Shown here one piece after another: positions 1 through 8,217 of a DNA stretch of 64,000 nt (its first letter is position 1; each line of letters starts with the position of its first letter). The notes beneath the pieces were generated by a model. It was not told where the DNA came from and made no database searches. It worked only from the letters and a program-made list of their open reading frames with translations. The position numbers and the translations under genes are program-made. The DNA comes from JAPOXR01 sp965116115. Its GTDB lineage: Bacteria; Pseudomonadota; Alphaproteobacteria; Rhodobacterales; Rhodobacteraceae. Where the stretch lies: assembly GCA_965116115.1 (NCBI GenBank), contig OZ220486.1, positions 930,001 to 994,000 of the forward strand. The letters run 5' to 3'.

Positions 1-891
1 TTGACCGCTGCCGGCTTCAGGCGCTGAAGAAAAGCGGTTTCCCGCAGAGAGCCGTCGCGGCGGAGATCGGCTGCCCGCAGTCGACTGCAGTCCGCGGACC
101 TGCCCGCGACACCGGGCTGCGGGCGGAAGCGGAACCGCCGGGGCCGGGACAGCTCCGGTCGGGGCGTGATCCCCGGCCGGCGGGACATGTCCGAGCGGCC
201 CGCGATCGTCGAGGAGAAGGCCCGGGCGGGAGATCGGCAAGCGGCACGATCATCGGCGTCCGGCGCCGAGGAGCTCTGGTTCCGCTTGTCGACCGGGCGG
301 TGATGATTCACTTCGCTTCAACGGGCCGAGAGAAGGACGTCGTCCTTGGTCGGGGCCGCGGTCATCGAGCATCTGCGGCCGGCAAGGAATCCGCGGGGCA
401 TGCGGAGATCTCCTGGGCTCTCGGCGCCGATTTTCACTTCGCCCGCCCGTACTGTTCACGGCAGCGGGGATGAGCGGGCATACGAACGGCCCGGCAAGGG
501 AACAGCTTCCGAAACCTGACGGACTTCCGGACAGCAGCTCCGGCCGAGATCCGGAGGGATGAGCCTTGACGCCCCCTGCCCGGCTTCCAGCGCGCGCTGG
601 AAGCCGGGCAGGGGGCGTCCTCGAAAAATTTCCGGCTCCGGGAGGCGGCTCGGACTGCCCCCTTCTCCCGCGTTGAAACCGCCTGAGGATCGCTTGAAAA
701 CGGCGGAACTGAACAACTGATCCGGCTGCCGCTCAACCCCGGCCAGCGGCTGGAATCCGCCGGATTCCCGCCCTTCTCACGACTGGCGGTCTCCGGAAAC
801 GCAGTTGCGGGGCATCTGCGACCTCTGCTGCAGCTTGATTCTGATTAGAGAGCCGCCGGCTGAACCCGGTGATGCATTTCATAGTTGTACG
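1..891 (+). mobile_element. IS30-family element remnant, left of the RTX gene
   Basis: From base 3 the plus strand encodes a decayed IS30 transposase: an N-terminal helix-turn-helix block (LKKSGFPQRAVAAEIGCPQS) and later pieces in shifting frames, including the pre-catalytic TIIGVRRRG and the PYCSRQRG block near 445-470. The same protein is recognisable on the minus strand at 4.8-5.9 kb. The 3' end, GATGCATTTCATAGTTGTAC near 872-891, matches in inverted orientation the inner end of that other copy (about 4812). The element enters from the left window edge. No intact frame remains, so it cannot move by itself. Family assignment is firm; the exact left boundary is not visible. Confidence 0.75.
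568..619. repeat. Perfect 52-bp palindrome inside the IS30 remnant
   Basis: Two 26-bp arms meet with no loop, so every base from 568 pairs with its partner down from 619. It is GC-rich and not followed by a T run, so it is not a usual intrinsic terminator. The second IS30 copy at 4.8-5.9 kb shows no such palindrome in the corresponding position, so it looks like an addition to this copy. Confidence 0.9.
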
Positions 892-963
892 GGCGCTTCA
901 AATGACTGAGAGTGATAAGAAAAAACTTATCGCGCAGGCACTGATCAAAGGAGAGTTGCAATC

Positions 964-991
964 TGGTCAGAGGGGGGGGGGTAAGTATGAT
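964..991 (+). promoter_or_regulatory. Candidate promoter with a G10 tract in the spacer, upstream of the RTX gene
   Basis: TATGAT at 986-991 matches five of six bases of the sigma-70 -10 consensus. TGGTCA at 964-969 is a weak -35 candidate (four of six), 16 bp upstream. Ten consecutive G residues (972-981) fill most of that spacer, so gain or loss of a G would change -35/-10 spacing. This is the arrangement of phase-variable promoters such as Neisseria porA. The RTX start codon is about 80 bp downstream. A stronger-looking TTGCAA at 956-961 would leave a 24-bp spacer. The promoter call itself is inference. Confidence 0.45.
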
Positions 992-1071
992 TCGATTTAT
1001 TTGGTGAGGGTTTGTTGTGAGCGTCAATAAAACCGGCGCCGCACAATGGAAGAATAGAAAGAGAATAGACA

Positions 1072-4000
1072 ATGAGTGGTATTACTTGGACCGGCACGAT
1101 CGGTGACGACACCAAAGTCGGCGGTGTGAACGATGACACGCTGACGGGCGGCAAGGGCGATGACAAGTTTGTGTTCGCGGCGGGCGACGGCCAAGACACG
1201 ATCACCGATTTCGAGACCGGCGACAGGATCCGCATTGATGGCGAGCGCATGTGGATCCAAGTCTATCAGCAGGGCGACGATACCGTCATCGCCTATCTGG
1301 ATTTAGCGAATCGCGATAGCGGCTGGGGCAGGGTCACGCTGACGGGCGTCTCGGCTGACTCCATCGGCGTGGACAGCTTCGTTTTGCCGACCGCCGTCAA
1401 AAAATACACCATCACTCTGTCCGACTACAGCAAAATCAAGCAGGTTGGGGACGATGACGATACCCTGCAAGGCAGCAAAGGCGACGACCACCTCTACGGC
1501 GGCGGCGGCGATGACCACCTCTACGGCTACAGCGACTACCACCACTACAACCAGGAGGGTGACGACCGACTCTACGGTGGTGCCGGCGATGACTACCTCT
1601 ACGGCGGTGCCGGCGACGACATTCTGAAGGGCGGCACCGGCGACGACGAACTCAGCGGCGGGCATGGCGACGACATTCTGAAGGGCGGTGCCGGCGACGA
1701 CGAACTTGCCGGCGGCACCGGCGACGACACGCTGACGGGCGGCAAGGGCGCCGATACTTTCAAATTCTGGCTCGGGGGATCGGGAGACGACATTGTCACC
1801 GATTACAAGGCCGGCGACAAGATCTATATCGGCCACGTCCAGATTTTCGACAATCTGATCATCGAGCAGGACGGCGACGATACCGTCATCCGTTATGAGA
1901 ACTACTATGGTCTCTTCAGCGGCTCGATCCGGCTGCAGGGCGTGTCGGCGGATTCGCTCAGCAAGGAGGACTTTATCCTTCCCCACTTATTCAGCGACGA
2001 GGAAATCGCAAGCAGGACAGGCGTCACCCTGCAGGGCGGCGACGGCGACGATACGCTGGAGGGCGGCAACGTCAACGATGTTCTGAGCGGCGGCAGCGGC
2101 AACGACATCATCCGGGGCAAAGGCGGCGAAGACACGCTGAACGGTGAGGCCGGCGACGACCGGCTCTATGACAGCTACGGCGACGACCTTCTCCGGGGCG
2201 GCGACGGCGACGACTGGCTCTTCGGCGACACCCATTACGATCGGCTCTACGGCGACAGCGGCGACGACTGGCTCTACGGCGGCGATGGCGATGACCGGCT
2301 TTACGGCGGCGACGGCGACGACCGGCTCGCCGGCCATGAAGGCGATGACACGCTGACAGGCGGCAAGGGCAACGACACCTTCAGGTTCTTTCCGGGCGGC
2401 GGGGCCGACACCATTACAGATTTCAAGACCGGTGACAAGATCGAGATCTTCAATTACCCTGGCTTTTTCAGTTCGCTGGACATCCAGCAGGTCGGCGACG
2501 ATACGGTCATCCAGCTGCACGGCAATGACGACAGGATCTGGCTGTCGGGCGTGTCAGCGGACTCGCTCAGCGAGAACGATTTCGTCTTCGCCAATCAGAG
2601 GCACAATGACGACCCCCCTCTGAAAGGCGCTGTGCAGCGGGGTGACTACTTCGACAATGATCTCAACGGCAGCGACCTCAATGACGTTCTGAGCGGCGGC
2701 AAGGGCGAGGACAACCTCCAAGGCTATGATGGCGACGATAGGCTGAACGGAGACGAAGGCGACGACTACCTCGCCGGCCACGGTGGCGACGACACTCTCA
2801 ATGGAGGCGACGGCGACGACCATCTCTACGGCTACACCGGGGATGACACGCTGAACGGGGGCGACGGCGACGATACGCTCAGCGGCGGCGACGGCGACGA
2901 CACGCTGACGGGCGGCAGCGGCGGCGACACCTTCAGGTTCTTTCCAGGGAACGGGGCCGACACCATCACCGATTTCAGGGCCGGCGACAAAATCGAGATC
3001 TCCAACGTCAGAGGCTTTTCGACGCTTGTGATCAGGCAGGACGGTGACGATACGGTCATCCGCTACACCGCTGACGATACGATCCGGTTGTTGGGCGTGT
3101 CGGCGAACTCCCTCAGCGAGAACGACTTCATCCTGCCCCACAGTGGCGACGACGGCGGCGACGGCGACGGCGACGAATACGACACGCTGCTCAAGGGCGG
3201 CGCCTACGGTGACTGGCTCGAAGGCCGCGACGGCGTCGACCACATCTACGGCTATAAAGGCGACGATATCATCTACGGCTACAGCGGCGCCGATAAACTG
3301 TACGGCCAAGACGGTGACGACTGGCTCTTTGGCGGCGATGGCGACGACACTCTGAACGGCGGCAAAGGCAGGGACAGCCTCTGGGGCCAAAACGGCGACG
3401 ATACGCTGAACGGCGGCGCGGGCAATGACAAACTGGCAGGCAAAGCCGGCAATGACACCCTCAACGGCGAAAAAGGAGCCGACTATTTTTACGGCGGCAG
3501 GGGCGATGACACGCTGACCGGCGGCGCCGGCGGCGACACTTTCTCGTTCAAGGTGGGAGACGGCCACGACACGATCACCGATTTCGGAGCGGGCGACAAG
3601 ATCCGCTTTTCGGGCCCGGCCGGTGGAGTGCCATGGGTCACCGAGCAGGACGGCGACGATACGGTCATCCGCTATGGCCAAAGCAAGAGCGACACGATCA
3701 GACTATTGAACGTGAAGGCGGACTCGCTTGACGAGAACGACTTCTTCCAGCTCTTCAGCGACGGCGACGACATCATAAGGGGCGGCGCCGGCGACGACCC
3801 GATGAACGGCGGCGCCGGCGACGACACGCTCTACGGCGGCAAAGGCAGAGACGTTATCATGGCCGGTGAGGGCGATGACACGCTCTATGGCGGGCAAGGC
3901 CGCGACGACCTCATGGGCTTCGCCGGTAACGACACGCTCTACGGCGGCAAAGGCGACGACAGACTCATAGGGGATGAAGGCGACGACACGCTGAACGGCG

Positions 4001-4428
4001 GCGAAGGCGACGACACGCTCTACGGCGGCGAAGGTGCTGATACGTTGAACGGCGGCGCCGGTGACGACACGCTGAACGGAGACCTGTACCGCTTTGACCT
4101 GGCTCCTGACAAAAAAAGCTTCGTGCGTGTCAACACTGGCTGGAGCGAAGATACCCTCGATGGAGGCGAAGGCGACGACGTACTGTGGGGCGGTGGTGCC
4201 GCCGACCGGTTCGTTTTCGCCAATGGATCGGGAATCGACACAATCCGCGATTTCGAGGACGGGCAGGACATTCTCGTCATCAAAGGCGGACTCGCCTTCT
4301 CTGACCTCGACATCAGGCAAAGCGGCGACGATACTGTGGTCGGCGGCCCCTCCGACAGTTTCTCGATCGTGCTTGAGGGCATTCAGGCGTCACAACTGAC
4401 CGCGGCCGATTTCGACTTCCTTGCCTGA
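1072..4428 (+). CDS. RTX calcium-binding repeat protein (secreted), 1118 aa
   Basis: A large acidic protein made almost entirely of hemolysin-type nonapeptide repeats (GGxGxDxLx, e.g. LYGGDGDDRLYGG), which fold into calcium-filled parallel beta-rolls outside the cell. About six times a run of repeats ends in a conserved cap of some 80 residues: DTITDF..GDKI, then QxGDDTVI, then LxGVSADSL..DF. The caps lie at about nt 1160-1390, 1750-1985, 2355-2590, 2910-3135, 3520-3740 and 4200-4425, so the gene grew by duplication of a repeat-plus-cap module. There is no N-terminal signal peptide, as expected for a type I secretion substrate with a C-terminal signal. No HlyB/HlyD/TolC genes lie in the window. 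No enzymatic domain is visible, so it may be an adhesin or surface-layer protein rather than a toxin. IS30 remnants flank it on both sides. Confidence 0.85.
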   Translation: MSGITWTGTIGDDTKVGGVNDDTLTGGKGDDKFVFAAGDGQDTITDFETGDRIRIDGERMWIQVYQQGDDTVIAYLDLANRDSGWGRVTLTGVSADSIGVDSFVLPTAVKKYTITLSDYSKIKQVGDDDDTLQGSKGDDHLYGGGGDDHLYGYSDYHHYNQEGDDRLYGGAGDDYLYGGAGDDILKGGTGDDELSGGHGDDILKGGAGDDELAGGTGDDTLTGGKGADTFKFWLGGSGDDIVTDYKAGDKIYIGHVQIFDNLIIEQDGDDTVIRYENYYGLFSGSIRLQGVSADSLSKEDFILPHLFSDEEIASRTGVTLQGGDGDDTLEGGNVNDVLSGGSGNDIIRGKGGEDTLNGEAGDDRLYDSYGDDLLRGGDGDDWLFGDTHYDRLYGDSGDDWLYGGDGDDRLYGGDGDDRLAGHEGDDTLTGGKGNDTFRFFPGGGADTITDFKTGDKIEIFNYPGFFSSLDIQQVGDDTVIQLHGNDDRIWLSGVSADSLSENDFVFANQRHNDDPPLKGAVQRGDYFDNDLNGSDLNDVLSGGKGEDNLQGYDGDDRLNGDEGDDYLAGHGGDDTLNGGDGDDHLYGYTGDDTLNGGDGDDTLSGGDGDDTLTGGSGGDTFRFFPGNGADTITDFRAGDKIEISNVRGFSTLVIRQDGDDTVIRYTADDTIRLLGVSANSLSENDFILPHSGDDGGDGDGDEYDTLLKGGAYGDWLEGRDGVDHIYGYKGDDIIYGYSGADKLYGQDGDDWLFGGDGDDTLNGGKGRDSLWGQNGDDTLNGGAGNDKLAGKAGNDTLNGEKGADYFYGGRGDDTLTGGAGGDTFSFKVGDGHDTITDFGAGDKIRFSGPAGGVPWVTEQDGDDTVIRYGQSKSDTIRLLNVKADSLDENDFFQLFSDGDDIIRGGAGDDPMNGGAGDDTLYGGKGRDVIMAGEGDDTLYGGQGRDDLMGFAGNDTLYGGKGDDRLIGDEGDDTLNGGEGDDTLYGGEGADTLNGGAGDDTLNGDLYRFDLAPDKKSFVRVNTGWSEDTLDGGEGDDVLWGGGAADRFVFANGSGIDTIRDFEDGQDILVIKGGLAFSDLDIRQSGDDTVVGGPSDSFSIVLEGIQASQLTAADFDFLA

Positions 4429-4618
4429 AATGTCCAAGAGGCTGACGTAATCCCGGAGGCTGACCTTTGCCGGCCCGGCATTTGCGGGTGACCGGTCGGT
4501 CTGCGATGTGCTGCTTGTGTCCGCCGTGCCGTGACCACCCTCCTGCCGGCAACGGCTCAGGTGATGGATGCGAGACCATTGTAAGCGCCGCGCAGTTACC
4601 TTTGTTGATGGTTGAGGC

Positions 4619-4806
4619 TTTAAATTGTCGGTGTGAAGTTCCAAGGCATGAAGCCTTCGATGCGTGACAAGGGGTTCATGTTGACGATCCGGCGCAGTGT
4701 GTCGGTAAGGTAGGCTTGTGGATTGACGCCGTTGAGTTTGCAGGTTCCGGTCAGGCTGGCGCATTGCGCCCAAGTTCTGGCGCCGTTATCGCTGCCAGCG
4801 AACAGT
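4619..4806 (-). pseudogene. IS66 transposase C-terminal fragment
   Basis: The minus strand reads AGSDNGARTWAQCASL, CKLNGVNPQAYLTDTL, then SRIEGFMPWNF and a stop at 4619-4621. This is the conserved C-terminal tail of IS66-family TnpC. It breaks at about 4806, next to the inner end of the IS30 remnant, which suggests that IS30 inserted into an older IS66 copy. It is not the same subtype as the complete IS66 element at 60.6-62.4 kb. Confidence 0.75.
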
Positions 4807-4810
4807 GCGT

Positions 4811-5943
4811 CCGTACAACCATGAAATGCATCATCGGGGTCAGCCGGCGGCTCTCTGTCAGAATCAAGCTGTGGCAGATGCCCGGCAAATGCATTTCCGA
4901 GGGCCGCTGGTCGTGAGAAGGGCAGGAATCCGGCGGGGCGGTCGTTGAGCGCGTCCTACACCCTCCGGACCTCGCGCTTGGAAGTCCGTAGGTTTCGGAA
5001 GCTGTTCCCTTACCAGGCCGTCCCTATGCCCGCTCACTCCTACCCGCTGCTGTGAACGGTACGGGCGGGCGAAGTAAAAGTCCGCGCTGAGAATCCGAGA
5101 GACCTCCGCATGCCCCGCGGATTCCTTGCGGTCATCAGCCGTGATCAATGCGTCATGCCGGACACGGGCCGCAGACAACCGACGACCGCGGCCCCGACCA
5201 AGGACGACGTCCTTCTCTCAACCCGTTGAAGCAAAGTGAATTTCGTCGCCCGGTCGACAAGCGAAGCCAGATATCCCCGGTGCCGGACGCCGATGATCGT
5301 GTCCGCTTCCCAGCCTCCCGCCCGGGTCTTCTCCTCGACGACAGCGGGACGCTCGGATATGTCCCTCCGGCCGGGAATCACACCCCGCCCGGAGCCGTTC
5401 CGGCCTCGGCGGTTCCGCTTCCGCCCCCGGCGGCGGAGGCAGCGGAACAGGCTTCCCCCCGCCGCCCGGTCCGCATGGACGTAACGTAAATCCATGCCGG
5501 ACTCACTTTCATGGTCCCTTGTTTCGCCAAGCGGCCCGAAGTCTGCTGCGGGCCTGTACGGACCTCAGACATATCTCGATGATCTTCCAGCGCTTCGGCG
5601 ACATACTGCGGGGAACCAGCGAGGCATCCCGCCGCCGGGCTTCGGCCAGCCGCTGCGACTGGTGGCAGCGGCAGCCCCGCAGCCCGGTGTCGCGGGCGAG
5701 TTCGCGGACTGCCGTCGACTGCGAGCAGCCGATCTCCGCCGCGATGTCTCTTTGCGGGAAACCGCTTTTCTTCAGCGCCCGAATCTGGCAACGGTCATAC
5801 CAGGTCAAGCAGTTAAAGCCCGACGGCATGCGTTTCTCTCCTTTTTGATCATAGAGACTATCGCACCCGCTTGGCTCGCATACAACATGTAGATCTGCCT
5901 CAATCGCGGTCTGCAAATGAAGCGATGCATTTCGCAGTTTAAT
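4811..5943 (-). mobile_element. IS30-family element remnant, right of the RTX gene
   Basis: Boundaries are inferred from two related ends that both contain GAAATGCATC: an inner end at about 4811-4836 and an outer end at about 5920-5943. The inner end matches in inverted orientation the end of the remnant at 1-891, so the two IS30 copies face each other across the RTX gene. The transposase frame is broken (separate entry). No target duplication could be confirmed. Confidence 0.7.
4860..5829 (-). pseudogene. IS30 transposase, frameshifted
   Basis: The start at 5829 (MPSGFNCLTWYDRCQIR) has a good AAAGGAGAG ribosome site. The N-terminal helix-turn-helix (KKSGFPQRDIAAEIGCSQST) is in one frame to about 5510. 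The DDE part continues in other frames: WEADTIIG near 5270, TADDRKESAGHAE near 5120, and DGLVREQLPKPTDF near 5000 with the region of the catalytic glutamate eroded. At least two frameshifts make it non-functional. Order and spacing of motifs match IS30 transposases. Confidence 0.8.
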
Positions 5944-6044
5944 CGGCGCTGTATTTCCGTCGCCGTTTTCGCGAAATTTGCACAGAAACAAGGCAAGCAG
6001 TTTCAGACCGGTCTTTCTTCCGGCTGACAGTCAAGGAGAATCCG

Positions 6045-6653
6045 ATGAATGACGAACTGGACCGCCACAAAAGAAAGATGGTGAAAAAGAAGGCCGCCAG
6101 AGCCAAAATCATGGCCGCCAAAACAGAAACCAAAGGCCTGGTCGTCGTGCACACGGGCAAAGGCAAGGGAAAGTCCTCAGCCGCATTCGGAATGGTGTTC
6201 AGATGCATCGCTCATTCCATCCCGTGTGCCGTCGTGCAGTTCATCAAGGGCGGAATGCAGACGGGGGAGCGGGATCTGATTCAGGAGCATTTCGCCTCGG
6301 TTTGCCGGTTTCACACTATGGGAGAGGGGTTCACTTGGGAAACACAGGATAAAGCCCGGGACACCGAAATGGCGCAGGCCGCGTGGAACAAGGCCCGCGA
6401 ACTCATTGTTTCTCCGGATATCAAGCTGATCCTGCTCGACGAAATCAACATCGCCATCCGTTACGGCTATCTTGACGAGGAAGAGGTCTGCGCATTCCTC
6501 GCGGACAGCAAACCCGAAGATACGCACGTTATCTTGACGGGAAGGAATGCGGGCGACCGGCTGCTTGAAACGGCTGATCTGGCGACAGAGATGACGCTTC
6601 TGAAACATCCTTTCAGATCCGGCGTCAAGGCGCAGCCGGGCATTGAATATTGA
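6045..6653 (+). CDS. cobO: Cob(I)yrinic acid a,c-diamide adenosyltransferase
   Basis: 202 aa, the normal length of CobO/BtuR. This enzyme transfers the 5'-deoxyadenosyl group of ATP to the cobalt of cobyrinic acid diamide in cobalamin synthesis or salvage. The ATP-binding P-loop GKGKGKSSAAFGM is at about residues 38-50, and the family signatures LILLDEINIAI and LTGRNAGDRLLE follow. A basic N-terminal helix (DRHKRKMVKKKAARAK) precedes it. The start has an AAGGAGA ribosome site 7-8 nt upstream. cobQ follows after 32 bp on the same strand, so the two are probably cotranscribed. The IS30 remnant ends about 100 bp upstream. Confidence 0.93.
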   Translation: MNDELDRHKRKMVKKKAARAKIMAAKTETKGLVVVHTGKGKGKSSAAFGMVFRCIAHSIPCAVVQFIKGGMQTGERDLIQEHFASVCRFHTMGEGFTWETQDKARDTEMAQAAWNKARELIVSPDIKLILLDEINIAIRYGYLDEEEVCAFLADSKPEDTHVILTGRNAGDRLLETADLATEMTLLKHPFRSGVKAQPGIEY

Positions 6654-6685
6654 TCCGCTCCCTTTGAATCTCTTTCATCCTTGCC

Positions 6686-8158
6686 ATGGCCAGAGCTGTA
6701 ATGATTCAGGGCACCGGCTCGAATGTCGGCAAGTCGGTGATAGTCGCGGGGCTGTGCCGTGCGCTGACCCGCCGCGGCTTCCGGGTCCGGCCTTTCAAGC
6801 CGCAGAATATGTCCAACAATGCCGCCGCGGTCGCCGACGGCATGGAAATTGGCAGGGCGCAGCATCTTCAGGCCCGCGCCTGCCGGGTTCAGCCGGATGT
6901 CGATATGAATCCCGTGCTTTTGAAACCTGAAACAGAAACCGGAGCGCAGGTTATCGTGCATGGACGGCGCATGACGACGGTCCAGGCGCGGGACTATGCC
7001 GTTCTCAAACCGCAGCTGCTGAATGCCGTCATGGAAAGCTACCTTCGCCTTGCTGAAAATTCCGACTTCGTGGTCGCGGAGGGAGCGGGCAGCCCTGCGG
7101 AAACCAATCTGCGGAAAGGCGACATCGCCAATATGGGGTTTGCGCGCAGGGCCGGAGTCCCTGTCCTGCTGGTGGGCGACATTGAACGGGGAGGAGTCAT
7201 CGCCCAGCTTGTCGGAACGAAAACGGTTCTGTCGGCCGCGGACGCGGATCTGATTCAGGGATTCTTAGTTAACAGATTCCGCGGCGATATCCGGTTGTTC
7301 GAAGACGGTGTCCGGTCAATCGAGGAATTCACCGGCTGGCGGGGCATGGGAACAGTGCCTTGGTTTGACCGGGTGCGCTTTCTCCCGTCTGAGGATGCGC
7401 AGGATCTGAAGCAAATGCCGTCCCGCCGGGGAAAGACGAAAGTCATCTGTTTGGCGCTTTCAAGGATCGCCAATTTTGATGATCTTGATCCATTGCGCCT
7501 GGAATCCGGACTGAATGTCGAAATCCTGCCGCCCGGGCAGCCGCTGCCGGGCGACACCGACATCGTGATTGTGCCCGGCAGCAAATCGACCCGCGGAGAC
7601 TTGGCTTTCCTGAAGCGAAACGGATGGGATCTGGATATACGGGCTCATGCCAGGCGGGGAGGGCGGATTCTGGGAATATGCGGCGGCTATCAGATGCTCG
7701 GCCGGGTGATCCGGGATCCGGACGGGATTGAAGGTCCGGCTGGAGACTCTCAGGGTCTGGGCCTGCTGCAGGTCGAAACGGTCATGCGCCAGCAAAAGCG
7801 CGTATGCGAGGTCACGGCAAGAGCCGGCAGGGACGGACCGGATTTCCGCGCCTACGAAATACATATCGGCGAAACCACCGGCGATGACACTGTCCGGCCT
7901 TTCGCTTGGATCGATGAGAATGGAAAACGCCGGGCCGACGGCGCCGTTTCAGCGGATGGAAAGATAGAGGGCACGTATTTGCACGGATTGTTCGCTGACG
8001 ATGGATTCAGGGCCGAATGGCTGCGGCATTCCGGCATCCGGGCATCGGATTTCAGTCATGAACAGGAAGTCGAAGCGGCCCTTGATTCGCTTTCCGAACA
8101 TCTGGAAAGGCATGTCGATGTCGACGCGGTCATCGGCATGGCGCACGGCATCCGGTAA
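6686..8158 (+). CDS. cobQ: Cobyric acid synthase
   Basis: 490 aa, full length. CobQ amidates the b, d, e and g side chains of adenosylcobyrinic acid a,c-diamide using glutamine and ATP. The N-terminal dethiobiotin-synthetase-like ATPase begins IQGTGSNVGKSVIVAGLCR; the C-terminal class I glutamine amidotransferase domain has the nucleophile in ILGICGGYQMLG (about residue 332) and the catalytic His in TYLHGLF. It follows cobO directly and is the next-but-one step of the same pathway. No strong ribosome site precedes the ATG, so translation may depend on cobO. Confidence 0.95.
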   Translation: MARAVMIQGTGSNVGKSVIVAGLCRALTRRGFRVRPFKPQNMSNNAAAVADGMEIGRAQHLQARACRVQPDVDMNPVLLKPETETGAQVIVHGRRMTTVQARDYAVLKPQLLNAVMESYLRLAENSDFVVAEGAGSPAETNLRKGDIANMGFARRAGVPVLLVGDIERGGVIAQLVGTKTVLSAADADLIQGFLVNRFRGDIRLFEDGVRSIEEFTGWRGMGTVPWFDRVRFLPSEDAQDLKQMPSRRGKTKVICLALSRIANFDDLDPLRLESGLNVEILPPGQPLPGDTDIVIVPGSKSTRGDLAFLKRNGWDLDIRAHARRGGRILGICGGYQMLGRVIRDPDGIEGPAGDSQGLGLLQVETVMRQQKRVCEVTARAGRDGPDFRAYEIHIGETTGDDTVRPFAWIDENGKRRADGAVSADGKIEGTYLHGLFADDGFRAEWLRHSGIRASDFSHEQEVEAALDSLSEHLERHVDVDAVIGMAHGIR

Positions 8159-8217
8159 AATCCGCCGCCGAGGTCAGCCGGCATCTTCTCTTTCGAGATC
8201 AGGTTACAGCAGATGCC

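Noticed and set aside
2554..3681. Long open frame (375 codons) on the minus strand inside the RTX gene
   Set aside because: A shadow of the repetitive GGCGACGAC coding pattern; it mirrors the repeats (VVAVAAVE..) and has no ribosome site.
1450..4080. Regularly spaced short repeats suggestive of a CRISPR array
   Set aside because: The periodicity is the 27-bp coding repeat of RTX nonapeptides in one open frame; there are no unique spacers between fixed repeats.
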